In this document: positions 23,125-34,562 of the stretch, one piece after another
Layout: every line of letters begins with the position of its first letter
Position numbering within the stretch: position 1 is the stretch's first letter
NCBI GenBank assembly: GCA_037176885.1
Contig: JAWWNJ010000044.1
Span: 186,001 to 250,000 of the forward strand
Length of the DNA stretch: 64,000 bases
Direction of reading: 5' to 3'
Source of the DNA: Favolaschia claudopus
Taxonomy: Eukaryota; Basidiomycota; Agaricomycetes; Agaricales; Mycenaceae
Notes under the pieces: generated by a model
Seen by the model: only the letters and a program-made list of their open reading frames with translations
Databases searched by the model: none
What the model was told of the DNA's origin: nothing
Position numbers and translations under genes: made by a program

Positions 23125-25184
23125 TCAAGGCCCTGATGCAGATTCTAGAAAGCTCCGGTGCGTCCGAGCGGCGTGACCTGGTTCACCACATATGCCGCAC
23201 CGTCTCGGAAGCCGGGATCCCGACGACGAACTAGCAAGTGTGTCAACAGTTTTCGGTGAAAGCAAATGGAGTGAACTCAACGCGATCGAAGCTGTTTGGG
23301 ACCCTACTGCTTCCAAGGTCGGATACTGGTTTGTCAACCTTCCCAACGACGTGCGATGGCCCCAAGACACGCAATGAACTGTGTCTCGAATTTCAGAGTA
23401 CTTGTCGAGAGCCGTATCGTCCAGGGAACCGCCCAGTGGGATGAGCTCCAGTGATTCCAGCACCGAGCCTCGACTGGACCGACTCAGCAAGCTCTCATAC
23501 AGTGCCTCCCAATGCGTTGCCAGCACACGCAAATGTCTCAGACGAGGAAGGACGACCGCAGTCTTGTTATTGTCCACGCGACGTCGATCACCTAGAGAAA
23601 CCAGGATATCTCGTTCTCCTGTTCCAACCAAATCCAACTTTTCAACTGTCTCAAACGTGAGGAAAAGACGAGCCACCAATGAAGGAGAACGTAACACCCC
23701 CGACACGGAAACGGACGGGGCCGAAAAGGCAATGGCAGCTGTTACATACAACTCGAGGTCCCGATCGTTGGCAAACGAAAGATTGAGACAGAGCAGACGC
23801 GGCACATCCACGTATTGCAGGACTTCAAGTAAAGAATTCACCGACTGATTGCGGGAGTCGAAGGCCAAGGTAAGTGACGTCAAGGAAGGAAGGACCACCC
23901 GGGAGAAGTCGAAAAGTGGTACTGGGTCACCGCAAACTCCGACACGAAAGAGCTCGATGGATGTCAAGAAATTTGAGCAAGCCAACAAGGCGAGAAGTTG
24001 TCTGCCATTTGGTGCGTGCCGGGAAGGAATGTCGGATAGAGATATTGAGCGCAATTCTGGGGTAGGACTGGGCCATAGACCGGGGAGATGGACGCCGTGC
24101 AGAACCAAGTGATGGAAGTTGGCGGATTGAACTGCAGACGATAATTGCAAAGGCACAGAGATTGGATGGCGGGCATGGGACTGAAGAGCGAAACGGTGCA
24201 AGGCAGGAATTCCCTGCCTAATTGCATGGTCCGCCAGAGCTTGCATTGTTAGAGTAGAGAAAGAAAATATTTCCAGCTCCACCCATCGGAACGCGGTGGG
24301 CAAAATCGATCCGAAAGATGACAACAAAACGGCACGATCATTCGCGGTTTGGGTGTCATCTTGGGGACGCAAATCCAGCACGAACACCGACAAAGATCGA
24401 GGGCCAGTGACTTGAAGTGTGTGTTCGATGGTTTGGCGCGTGGTCTCCGGGGTCACAACAAAAGTTCGCCAAAAAGATCCATCTGCGACGATAATTCGAT
24501 GCCAAGATTGAGACACTAGGAGCAAGGTGCCGCGACCGGATCGATACGATAGGCCGGAGGGGTGGAAAGCGTCCAGAAATAAATGGAAGATGTAGATTAT
24601 CAACTCCACTGGGAGCCCAGCAAACGCGGACTCAGGAGGGCAAAGCAAAGAGTCTGGAAAAAATATTAATATAAGAGCAACGCTCGAGGAGTTGCGTTTT
24701 CATACCTTCGAAACATTTATCGAAAGCCTTATCAACAAGGCCAAGCATACGGACCGTTCCTTGCCCGCGAGTGGCAAGGGTGTGTGGCACAGTGGACCAA
24801 GAATCGTGCACAACGCGGCCTGGTGGCTCAGCTGGCTGCGTGGAGTTGGGATAATCAGGATTCTCCTTGGCTGTATAGAAGGAACGGGTTTCATTTTGAG
24901 CGCAGGCGAGGAGTATCTTACGTACCGACATGTTTAAGGATCACAGCTTGCTTGAACGCTTCCAAAGTCAGCGGCTTCTTCTCACTCTACCTTACAGTCA
25001 GTGGAAAGAAAAAGAATGAAGGATGCTCAACTCCTACCGTTAAACCGATGACTCCAGGACGTGTTTCCGCGTCCACCAGACCCTGACTCTGAAAGCGATT
25101 CCAGGCGTGTTGGTGAAAGTCTTTCCGGCTCATGACATTGGGAGCACGTCGAAAGGAAGAGGCTTGAGTGAAAATATGGTGCAT
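23125..25184 (-). CDS. F-box/LRR protein with N-terminal extension, four exons, about 633 aa
   Basis: Exons 25038-25184, 24926-24986, 24706-24870 and 23125-24653 join in phase. The long last exon has no in-frame ATG at its start: its apparent first residue is a TTG codon, so upstream exons are required. They begin MHHIFTQASSFRR and include RKDFHQHAWNRFQSQG. The F-box (GLPVELIIYIFHLFLDAF) lies near residue 135, followed by a long leucine-rich body typical of Agaricomycete F-box proteins. The C-terminus holds CGICGEPGHAARTH, a zinc-knuckle-like C-x2-C-x4-H-x4-H in place of the usual final Cys. A substrate-adaptor role in an SCF ubiquitin ligase is family knowledge. The 134-residue N-terminal segment could alternatively be a separate small gene. 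Confidence 0.7.
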
Positions 25185-26602
25185 GGTAAATTGTGAGCTT
25201 GGGAGATGGAGCGAGGGGCAGGAAGAATGGGATGAGTTCTTGGTGAAAGAAGTCAAAGACAAAGAAAACTCTCAGCCGTAAAAGTAATGAGTCACCTGAT
25301 CAGCTTAGCAATGATAGGTCCAACTTGAATTTATTCCCGGAGTCGTTCCAAGCCGGAAAAAAAAATGGGGCAGGCAATTTCAGACACCGTCTCAGCATCT
25401 TGGATTTTCTTCGAGGATCGAAAATTCAGAGCACAGAATCCAAACCTTGACGAAGTCGCACGTCAGAGTTTCACCCCTCACAATGGCAAGGAAGATTGAC
25501 TCCGGGTACTTTATCATGGCGTCAAATTGAGAATACCACCCACTACAGAGCATCAGGGTCGCGTGAAAAGTAACACAATAACGAACCCACTGCACCATGT
25601 CGCGAGATGTTGCTGCTGGTTCCCACACGATCTTCCCCTTGACCCGCGCCCCGTGTGTGTTACGCGGTAGTGCGGGCCCGAGGCACGAAATCCATTGCGG
25701 GATTTGGCGTCTGGCGCTGCCGAAGGCCGGGTCCTCTAGCTTGTCACAGGAAACACGCAGAAACGACCTGCAGTGTTAGCGACACCCAACTAGACGCGTT
25801 CCCAATGCTTTCTTGTCGTAGGCGTCCACACTGCGTATTCAATGTGTTGAAACCCTTCATGAAGTCGACTCAGTACCCAAAGGACCCAGCAAGGCGGAGA
25901 CTTGAGATGTTTAACGTAGAGGATGGTGTGTTCGAACTTTCAAATAGACCATGAGATCTCCCAGTGAAAACCCGGGGGCCGGGTGCGGCAGGTATCGGCT
26001 GGTATCGGCCGAACCTCGCCAGCTGCCTTCTTCGACCCAAAACCAGCTCAGAATACGTCCCGGTATCTCAGAATACACGACGGGTCCAGAGTTTAGAATA
26101 ATGGGACCACTTTGATATAAGATAAGTATCGCGAGGTATCGAATCTCCTTATATTGCTGCTATTTTAATACATGGATTTAATGATACTGTTCCCGCCCGC
26201 CACCCTCTACTACTGCCCCGCCCGCCCAGCCACCACCAGTACGCTCACGCCGGACCCTCTCCAAATGCCGCACGAGTCAGCGCCTGTGAGAAAAGTCAGA
26301 GGAGTTGGGAGTCGAAAAGGAAATGACTGACTTACCTTCTGTGCGCTGCGGCGCTGAATATCTAACACGATCTGGCCAGAAGGGATTAGCGAGCTCAAAT
26401 GAGAGGAAGAAATGGTGCACACACCATAGCATAGACATGTAGCTCGAAAGCGCTGACGTAGCGGCAGCGATGTACTCGGTCTCGGTGGACGAAAGGGCGA
26501 TGATGGGTTGCTTTCGGGAGGACCATTGACAGAGATGGCGGCGCCCTCGAAGATAAAGACATTGCTTGTTCTGACGATTGTTTGCTGATCACTATTTTGC
26601 AG
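25185..26602. other. Intergenic, no gene seen
   Basis: Short frames only. The reverse-strand frame over 26210-26788 overlaps the kinase scrap and is treated as a shadow. Confidence 0.35.
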
Positions 26603-26739
26603 GCCAACATCCTGATACAAGGGAATGGGACAGCATGTTTGGCTGACTTCGGATTGAGAAATTTTTCGGATGTCACAACCTCCATGATACCAATTGGGTT
26701 CTGGAGCCATCCAATAGACACTCCAACCGTCAACCCAGG
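26603..26739 (+). pseudogene. Isolated kinase activation-segment exon
   Basis: After an acceptor-like site (ttttgcag) the forward strand reads ANILIQGNGTACLADFGLRN and then FSDVTTSM, the Mg-binding (Asn, DFG) segment of an Agaricomycete TKL-like kinase. A donor-like GTAAGC follows at 26740. The expected activation loop (x-R-W-M-A-P-E) is missing on this strand, but VYWMAPE is readable on the opposite strand at about 26699-26724. No N-lobe or remaining C-lobe was found nearby, so this is a fragment. Confidence 0.55.
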
Positions 26740-26787
26740 GTAAGCACACCAACTTTTGCTCCTCAAGAAGCGATTCAAAAGTACGCA

Positions 26788-28220
26788 CTACATACTGGCA
26801 GTACTCAATTCTGAACCGCTCAGACTACTAGCATCCCCGCACCAACCCCTCTCTAACTCGAAATCTATGGGCTTGTAATCAAGCTGATCTGGCGGTATGC
26901 TGCGTTGAATTTTCATGACTCGGTCGAAAATGTCCTTTGCCGTCGGTCGCGATTTTGGTTCGTCTCTGATCATTTCCTGCACGATACTGTCGACGGCTTC
27001 GATTTTGGTCTGTAGGCAATGATTTCAGGTTTGAATCGGAGGGCAAAGTTTCAGGAGCTGGCTCACACTGAACATTGACATCTTGTAACCTAGCTGCCAT
27101 ATGTCCAAGGCAAACGGATTGTAGGGGGTATCTTTCTCCCGAAGCTCGGGAGCACGGGCTCGAGTGAATTCGTCGCCGAAAAAATGGCTCGAAACGAGCC
27201 GATCTTCAGGACGTGATTCAGGCGGGAAGTCAACTGCCGCCTCGAAGTCTATTAAGAAGACGCGTGGCGGCATTGAGTGGCGGTCGGCCAGTGAGCGCGG
27301 TAGGTATTCACACATGAAGTTGTCGATAAATAGATCCTTAATAATAAGAGACCATTACTTTCATTTGTAAATGGTGCTAAGTGAGAACATACTTGATGTG
27401 CCACTAGACAGTCGTGAATGTACACTGTTGCCTTTGTCAAACTCTCAGCAAACGAAGCTACGTTCCGATCACACTGGAAGAGCTCACCTCAAACATTTGA
27501 AGCATTAGATTGAGCATGTCTGCAGCCGAGCAAGCCGATGAACAGAAAAACATGGGATGCAAGGGGGTCGTGAGAAAAGGGAAAACGCCGAAGACGATGT
27601 CATCGAGGTGGATCTCTTCAAACATCGTTAAAACATGATTTGTGGGCTTCATGGCCGCATCAGTCGTCGCAAGCTTCCGTAGTATTCTAAGCTGGGCCTT
27701 CCCTCCATCTCCAGCGCATAGTGTCTTGATAACGACATCAAACCCTTTCTTGTGGCGCGCTGGACATAGAAGAGCATTCTGAAAGCCGGCATGAATGGAT
27801 CGGCATCTCGAGCGAGAAATAAAAACATTTACCATGGTCTGAAGTAGTACCATGATGTGAAATGTATCATTTGGATGCCGTGGATAGTGACGTCCAAGGG
27901 TCGAAGTTGGGAGGCATGTAGCGCGGTATTTATAGTCGGTGGATTCCTCGCCAACCCAAGGGTGTAGTGTGTAATCCTTGTCTTGAAAGAAAGGGCCCAG
28001 TAGTGTCCACGGATTCTTATAATTCGCATTATCTTCTCCGGCTGTGCGCCATAATTCCATGTTCGGAGGGAGCTGTCCGCATCGTCAACGTTTTGATTTC
28101 TGATGTATGTAAGTCAAGACGTACCGTTGAACGAGAGACGCGTCGAGAACGAAGCTTCCACCCGAGATATAGTGCTATGGTACAGATAGACGCCATTGTG
28201 ATATACGAATCGAGCCCCAT
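26788..28220 (-). CDS. Membrane-anchored protein-kinase-like protein, six exons, 389 aa
   Basis: Six exons all join in phase 0: 28125-28220, 27833-28072, 27488-27778, 27393-27443, 27067-27336 and 26788-27009. The N-terminus (YITMASICTIALYLGW) is one hydrophobic anchor followed by basic residues. A kinase fold follows: VVIKTL supplies the ATP-site Lys, HDCLVAHQDLFIDNF is the catalytic loop with HQD in place of HRD, LIDFEAAV replaces DFG by DFE, and RARAPEL is the APE motif. The C-lobe reads FALDIWQLGYK and EPKSRPTAKDIFDRV. Lys, catalytic Asp, Asn and metal Asp are present, so activity is possible despite the altered DFG. It is a fungal kinase-like family seen in Agaricomycetes, with unknown substrate. 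Confidence 0.7.
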
Positions 28221-28873
28221 TGTGGTGGTTGAGTGAGATGTTCTCAAGTTGTCACCGCCACAGTGAAAGTCAACATCATCACGTGTGCTAGTCCGGATAT
28301 CGCACGACGACCAACCGGTGTCCAACAAACAGTTGGAGGCGGCAGCATGGGCTCTCACTAATGCGATACACGAGGCGACGGAGAGAGTGGGCAAAGTGCG
28401 GAGACCCAACGTGAATGCCAAACCTTGGTGGAATAAGGAGCTCAGGGAGAACCTCAGCAAGGCGCAGGTAGAACGTAACGAGTTCGAAGCTAACGTGTGC
28501 TCGTCAGTCGTTGTGAAACTGTTGATTACACTCGCCGAAGAGAGTGGTCTTCTTCCCAAACATGCATTCGGAGGTCACCCAGGCCGGACAACCAGCGACG
28601 CCGTCCTCCTTGTTCAACGGATCAAGGACTCCTGGCTTCGAGGGCAGGTTACATCAGCACTCTTCCTGGATATATCCCAAGCATTCCCTACCGTGTCCCA
28701 CGAACAGCTCCTCTTTAACCTCCGCAAGCGTCGCGTTCCGGAGGACCTTGTTCTCTGGATCGAAAGCTTCCTGTCAGAACGCAAGACAACCCTAAGATTC
28801 GGCGACTTCACCTCGAACCCGCGCGACGCCAACTTCGGCATCCCCCAAGGCTCGCCGATGTCCGGATCCCCCG

Positions 28874-29021
28874 TTCTGTACCTTTTCTACGCCGCTGATC
28901 TGCTAGAAATTTGTGACACAGACACCAAACACAGGTTAGCGCTCGGCTTCTGTACCTTTTCCACTCCGCTGATCTGCTAGAAATTCGTGACACAGACACC
29001 AAGGACAGGTTAGCGCTCGGC
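28874..29021 (+). repeat. 74 bp tandem duplication inside the LINE
   Basis: 28874-28947 is repeated at 28948-29021 with a few substitutions. The period is not a multiple of three, so it shifts the reverse transcriptase frame just before the FIDD motif. Confidence 0.8.
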
Positions 29022-29565
29022 TTCATCGACGATACGTCCCTAGTCGTGTCAGGTTCAAGCATTGAAGCCAATGTGGTAGTCCTCGAACGTCTCTGCGAAG
29101 ATGGACTTGATTGGTCACGAACGCACGCCTGCCGCGTGATGGAGTACCATGCATTCGTCCCACCAGTTAGAATGCGCTTGAACAGATTTTCAACGCCTTC
29201 CCGGACGCCTACGATGTCGAGACCATCGACCCGACCCCCCACTCGTCTTGCTTGGACGCCACGCTGTACGTGGGCAATTGCCCGGAGCAGAGACGAGGCG
29301 GTCAAGGAAGCGGGAAGGGCCTGAGACGATGTCCTCACCATATTCTCGGACGACTCGGGGTATAAGAAGGGTGTCGGCGCGGCCGCGGTGGCGGAGATCT
29401 AGACGAAACAGGGATCCGGAACTACCAACTCGTCGATTCCATCTCGGCCCGTTGTCAGCACATACAGTGTTTGAGGGGGAGCTGATGGGGATGATACTTG
29501 CCTTGGCCATTATCCGCAACACCCCTCGGATACGTATCCACTCCGCCACAATCCTTCTTGATAAT

Positions 29566-29747
29566 TGTCGCAGATTTCTTTGTTTCACGACCGGGCCCGA
29601 CAATATTTCAGGATGATCTACATCCAACTTATTTCTGGTTTCCATCTTACCATCGGGCACTATAAGGGGGCGTAATGTGTTATCGAAGGGACTCGGGCGC
29701 AATCGGGCACTATCGGGCCCAGTCGTGAAAAAAAGAAATTTGCGACA
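29566..29747. mobile_element. 182 bp inverted-repeat insertion (MITE-like) in the LINE RNase H region
   Basis: The left end TGTCGCAGATTTCTTTG and the complement of the right end, TGTCGCAAATTTCTTTT, continue into CACGACxGGGCCCG, giving terminal repeats of about 34 bases with few mismatches. It splits RNase H text (LLDN on the left, QACIHALAAN on the right). Flanks share TTGAT (left TTGATAAT, right TTGATCAA), so the target duplication is unclear. Confidence 0.7.
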
Positions 29748-30219
29748 TTGATCAAGCATGCATTCATGCTCTGGCAGCCAATCGCCCTCAGCCCGGCCAA
29801 TACATTATCCGAGAATTCCACCGTCAGCTTGAGGCACTGTTGAGAGCAAAGCCTAGGCTTGAGGGGAAGATTCACGGGTGCCGAGACAATTAACGGGGTT
29901 GAGGGGAGCTGGCAGATCAAGCAGCGAAGGAGGCAGCAGAGGGAGCCGTGGATGTCGTATTCAAAGGCGGAGCTGGCTGGCTTAACTCTCCGCTGCCAGC
30001 TAGTATTGCAGCCCGTCCCGCGGAAGGTACGAAGCGGATGTGCTTTCATTGTGGAGGGAGTGGGGCTAGAATGGTCACACTCGACAAATCTCCCCTGTCG
30101 TCCGCATCCTCAAGGGGCTTCTTAGCTACATAGCATAGCTTGTGCCATAAACCGATTCTCTCTCTCTCTCTCCGCATCCTCAAGCTCTATCGTGATCGCC
30201 GCCGCACCGAGACGTACCG

Positions 30220-30282
30220 GGCACATAGGATTCTGCACCAGGCACATAGGATTCTGCACCAGGCACATAGGATTTTGCACCG
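30220..30282 (+). repeat. 21 bp tandem repeat, three units
   Basis: Three copies of ggcacataggattctgcac plus two bases, the third with two changes. A short CT microsatellite precedes it near 30157-30172. Confidence 0.85.
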
Positions 30283-30370
30283 TATCAAGGTTGTCGACTC
30301 TTTGGAATTCAAGTATGTTGGTATCCGGTTCACATCCATTCAGACTCCAGAGTAACGTTTTCGCCACGCA

Positions 30371-31085
30371 TTACGCGGTTAAAGCGTCCAAAGCTCGAGC
30401 AATCGGTAACGCAGCTTTTGCGTGGCGGGGAGGGATGTTGCGGCGAATGAAGGCCACTTTTCGTTGTAAGTTGCGTACAATGCCTTCATGGTCGCACTCG
30501 ATGTACACGATACCGGGAGCGGACGGGGGTGCTGTGGCGGACAAAACATTTTCGCCAGTGTGAATGGAGCAGATCTTGAGTATCGTGCCCACCACATCCA
30601 ACTCACGACCACGCTAGACCTCGGATATAAGAAAGGCAGAACAAAGATTGCTCTAATAGAGACCGTACGGTGACTTTGATCATCCAGACAGGGACTTTGA
30701 AGCTGCCCTCGATACGTTCCATGGTATGCGCCCATTCGAAAATCGAGTGGCCGATTTCTGTGTCACCAATCCGAGCTTCAGAGTCCCCAGAGTATCGCGC
30801 TCTATAACGCTCCTCTATGTCCCGGGCGGCTTGTTCAGGGTCTATAGAAAATGGACTATCAGCAACGAATCGAGGAGGACGGACTTCATTCGACGAAGTG
30901 TCTTCGTCGTCGTCAATGTAGGCCGCACGAGTAAAAACTGGCAAGTCATTGGATTCAGTCAGGCAGAGAGCACGAAGGGAGGGCATACTATCGTTCAGTT
31001 CATGCTCTTCTTCACTATCAGAATCATCTACAGCAGCGAGGTCGAGAAAGTCGAGTGCCCTGTACTTTTTCATTGCCTTGGACAT
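30371..31085 (-). CDS. Spt5-like NGN-domain protein, truncated, two exons, 219 aa
   Basis: Exon 1 (30669-31085) and exon 2 (30371-30613) join in phase over a 55-base intron. The N-terminus reads KYRALDFLDLAAVDD followed by an acidic run, as at the start of Agaricomycete Spt5-like proteins. Then IDPEQAARDIEERYRARY leads to an NGN-like module: KVPVWMIKVTRGRELDVVGT and APGIVYIECDHEGIV. The NGN domain of Spt5 binds Spt4 and RNA polymerase II. The KOW repeats that should follow are absent and the frame stops soon after. It is therefore an NGN-only derivative, either a truncated duplicate or a specialised short paralogue. It is not the housekeeping Spt5 gene. Confidence 0.65.
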
Positions 31086-32338
31086 CTAAGAACTTGTTGG
31101 ACGGAGCTGTGAAAGAAAACTTCATGCACGGGCAACCTTAGGTAGGCTCTCAGCGAAGGTTCAATTCGGGTCAATATGTGCAAGTACAACAAGACTGGTT
31201 ATTCTACAATACGAGATGGTGGCGAAGAGCAAGGAAAATTCGCTTACGTTACTGATACGGTCACTGTTTGGCTGCACCTAGGCGGGAGCTCCCGAGACGA
31301 CTTTTCCGGCCGACAAACGGAAGCCCGAAACGCCGACGAACGGAGATCGCCGGCTAAACTCTGGGAAGAGAATCATGTGAACGCTGACGTAAAGGCTTCC
31401 TTCCTGTCGACAACTCCCATTATCTTTGCCCATCGGGCCTCTGTGTCGCCTTTCCTGGAGCCAGCGTAATGCGGGGACACTGGCTCTCGCCTTGACAGGG
31501 CAACCAGTGATACTTGCTTTACAACCGTGCCACCCAGCGAACCCCAATTCACTTTCGTCACTCAAACTACCGATCGATCTTGTATGTGCGCCGTACATAC
31601 GAAAGCAATCATGGTGAGGAGTCTTCATGCTAGCCCGTCATTTCCAACTATATCTCGTCAAGCATTCACGCAAGACCATAAAAGAAGATGCAAGCAAAAA
31701 CAATTCTTGGTGATCCAATGTACACGGATTGAATGTCGTCAATTCAGGTAGGATCTGTCCCTCATTTATCAGTTCGATCTAAATCGCGAGCACCAGACGA
31801 TCGCCCCTCCTCAGCTCGTAAGTGAAAGTCCGAATGTCACAGGACTCTCTCGCTTATGAATCATACGATAGCCGCAGATAGACGGAGCGCAGCCCTTGGA
31901 ATCGTGGAATCGTGAACGGTGGAATCACCAAATCGACGCCCTAAACAATCGGCACTCAGGAACCAGCGAGTGTATGGGTAGAATTGTAGACACAGGCAAT
32001 CGCGAAACTTATCTAGCATTCTGAAATAGCCTTGTAATGTAATAAATATGAATACCTGGGTAGTTGGACCAAGCGACAACATACTACCGACACGGAACTA
32101 TTCGTTCTGGTCCCGACAAAGCGGAAAGCACTTCTTGACATATAGAGCAGGCAGACTACACACATAGAACGAACTAATTCAAATATTGTGCTCAGCGACC
32201 TCTCCTTCCTCTTCCTCACCACAAACTCCCTTGGTTATACCGATCAAGCTGTGTCCCTTCCCGGTATCCTTCCCGTGCTTACGAACCCATCGACGCCGAT
32301 GATTCTTCATCTTGTTCGCTTCTCTCTTTCTCTCCACG
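31086..32338. other. Intergenic, no gene supported
   Basis: Short frames only. At the right end a basic frame (VERKREANKMKNHRRRW) may be the out-of-frame C-terminus of the SET pseudogene. Confidence 0.35.
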
Positions 32339-33338
32339 TCAACTAAGTATTCGCATACCAGACGGATTGGTCGACTTGGCACAGTGCTGCGTGTCAGGCC
32401 GACACACAGAGCACAGGCAACCGTTGTCCGCATCGAAAAAGTCGGAACCATACCCGACAGTGATTTGTTCCCCACGTCGAATAGCACGCAACGTACGAAC
32501 GACGATCGTGCTACGACAATTCGGCTTCAGCTCTTCGTACTTGCACATGCCACACGAACGTCAATAAAGGACGGAAAAGGTCAGCCCACAGCTATCGCAA
32601 GCACGGAGCCACTCACGACTGTGTTAGCAACGCAAGAATGATTCACCATGCGGATAGGTCCGTACAACACTCGACTGGTTCCATCTCTCGCTTTCATTTC
32701 GCTCAGCTGAGTACTTTTCTTCTTTGCCTCACCATCGACATTGTCCAGCATTGAATAGTTGACCGACCAACTCGCAGATGATGCAACCCGATGGGATATC
32801 ATCGGTGGCGAATATTGCAAACTGATTTGATTCATTTGCACCGTAACGAAACAACTTTAATTGGACAATGGCCCAGGGAGCGAGTAACATGAATGCGCTT
32901 CGATACACCTAAATAATTATCAATTGCTGGTTGTATCTTCTTCCGAGGAGTCCTACCACGTAACCGCGCGCACGGACTGGGACAATATAGTGTGTGGCAT
33001 CGCGACATGCGTCCAGCCTTTCAAATCGAGAACTTCTCGAGCATGGCCTTGTGCAATCCTGTCGCAGTCTGAGAAGAGTCAAAGAAAACGCTTTTATGCG
33101 TCTCGAAAGCCCGATAAAGGGTATCCGCATGCTCTTGCAAAATCATATCCTGAGGTAGCGAGCTGAGTCTTGCGATGTACATGTGGTGGCTCCTTTGCGG
33201 AGGTTGTTGGTTCCGCTGACCAAATAAGGAATTCACGACAGCGTCGTCGCTTCTCAAGGCATCAGAGGCAGTCAAAGGACGACATTTAGCCAAATGAAGG
33301 CTCCAATCAACGCTTAACAAAAGCATGTAACATTCCAA
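32339..33338 (-). pseudogene. SET-domain methyltransferase pseudogene (frameshifted)
   Basis: Successive reverse-strand frames give a SET domain in order: FAIFATDDIPSGCIICELVG (start of SET, near 32800), VLYGPIRMVNHSC (AdoMet-binding NHSC), TLRAIRRGEQITVGYGSDFF (the catalytic-Tyr segment), and CLCSVC (post-SET-like). The first piece is in a different frame from the second, so about one base is missing near 32755. A second frame change near 32345 would add a basic tail. An upstream exon (33021-33338) reads LPQDMILQEHADTLYRAFE. The motif order is closest to Suv4-20-type lysine methyltransferases. Two frame breaks suggest a dead copy, though unrecognised introns could explain one of them. Confidence 0.55.
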
Positions 33339-34562
33339 ATATAATGGTTAGTCCAAACACGGCCGAAAATCAAGTACACGTTCGAGTCAACTTAGTAAGT
33401 ACTTGAAGATTAAACACATTTTTGTGTATGTGTCATCTGTTCCGCAGTAGGTAACATATACTTGGGACCTCGCCGGCAATTCTTCCTTCCTTCCTTCTTC
33501 CTGAAAAATACATTATTCGCGTTACGCTTCTATAGGTTCGAGTTCAACAAATATCCAAAACTTTTCGAAAGCCGAGAAGTAAATCCACAAACTACCGTAT
33601 AATATATACATACCGGAAACCGTGACTCTAGACTTGCGAGCTTTCCAGACCAAGTTGGCTCGTTGTGCTGCGCCTAGCGGTTGATTGACCCAGCTTCAGC
33701 TTAACTCATACCATGCTCAGAGTTTTCTACAAGCTTGTTCCTAGTTCGCCAGGAGATCACCGACGATTGGACTCTTTCAGCTGGCGGAGCCAGAGCTTTC
33801 GAGTTGGACTCGGAAACTCTACACGGCCGCGACCGGTACTTAATTAGTATCGCGTTGATTGTCGTCGAGTCCATCCGAGCAGTTTTGATTTTCTGCGGCA
33901 GCTGAATGAATCAGCACTTGAAAGCACGTTGGAGTACAAAGGGACTGTCAATTGAAAGGGAGGATTATTTAAAACCCGTGCAGTCCTTGACGCACTCTTA
34001 CAACGCCTCTCTACACGATGTCCGACCACTGCTGTACAGCTACTGATGTTCACGGTCGCAGATGCCTGGAAAGACTCCCAGAAATCCACATGAAGTGGTG
34101 TGCACGGCACGATGCGGCAAGTTCCGAGTCTCAGCCTCTCAGGTCTGGCAACCCTTTGTAATCACGTGAATATCTAGGTACGCGCGCGACTTTATGCTGG
34201 CTATAAAGCTAGTCAGGATAGCTTGGAAGCGTTAAGCCCCTTGCCGTGCTGCCTAGCGGATATCCAAGTTTGTCAGTATCTCAAGACGATTCAAGATTGG
34301 AACGAAAGTGTGCGTTTGCGCTATAGCCTTGTATCGCGGTAATCATAGTCCAAGTCACTATATGCCGGCTGTTGCGGACCTCATAATCTTCTAGATGTAT
34401 AACCGGTCGTCAACATTTCTCAGAACGTTTCTTCGCGTGAGTTTACTTCGCCACCACCTCTACCTTAGTAACTCTCTTCTGAGTTCTCTGCAGAAATCAG
34501 ATGGCAAGTGAAAGCTCTAGGGACATTGCTAATTCCGCTCCTTAACAGTCCCTTTGGTAATA
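33339..34562. other. Intergenic, no gene seen
   Basis: Short frames without motifs. Confidence 0.4.

Larger units (their letters stand above)
28270..30110 (+). mobile_element. Broken LINE (non-LTR retrotransposon): endonuclease tail, RT and RNase H pieces
   Basis: Forward-strand pieces appear in LINE order. WWNKELRENLSKAQ is the linker after the endonuclease. It is fused by an internal deletion to reverse transcriptase text GRTTSDAVLLVQRIKDSW, LFLDISQAFPTVSH and FGIPQGSPMSGS, then FIDDTSLVVSG, the FxDD catalytic motif. An RNase H-like part follows (EGELMGMILALAIIRNTP, then QPGQYIIREFHRQLE and ELADQAAKEAAEG). The frame is broken by stops, by a 74 bp tandem duplication and by an inverted-repeat insertion inside RNase H. 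It is defective. Confidence 0.75.

Noticed and set aside
26210..26788. 192-codon reverse open frame
   Set aside because: Contains VYWMAPE only because it is antisense to a kinase scrap. The rest has no family pattern and no plausible exon ends.
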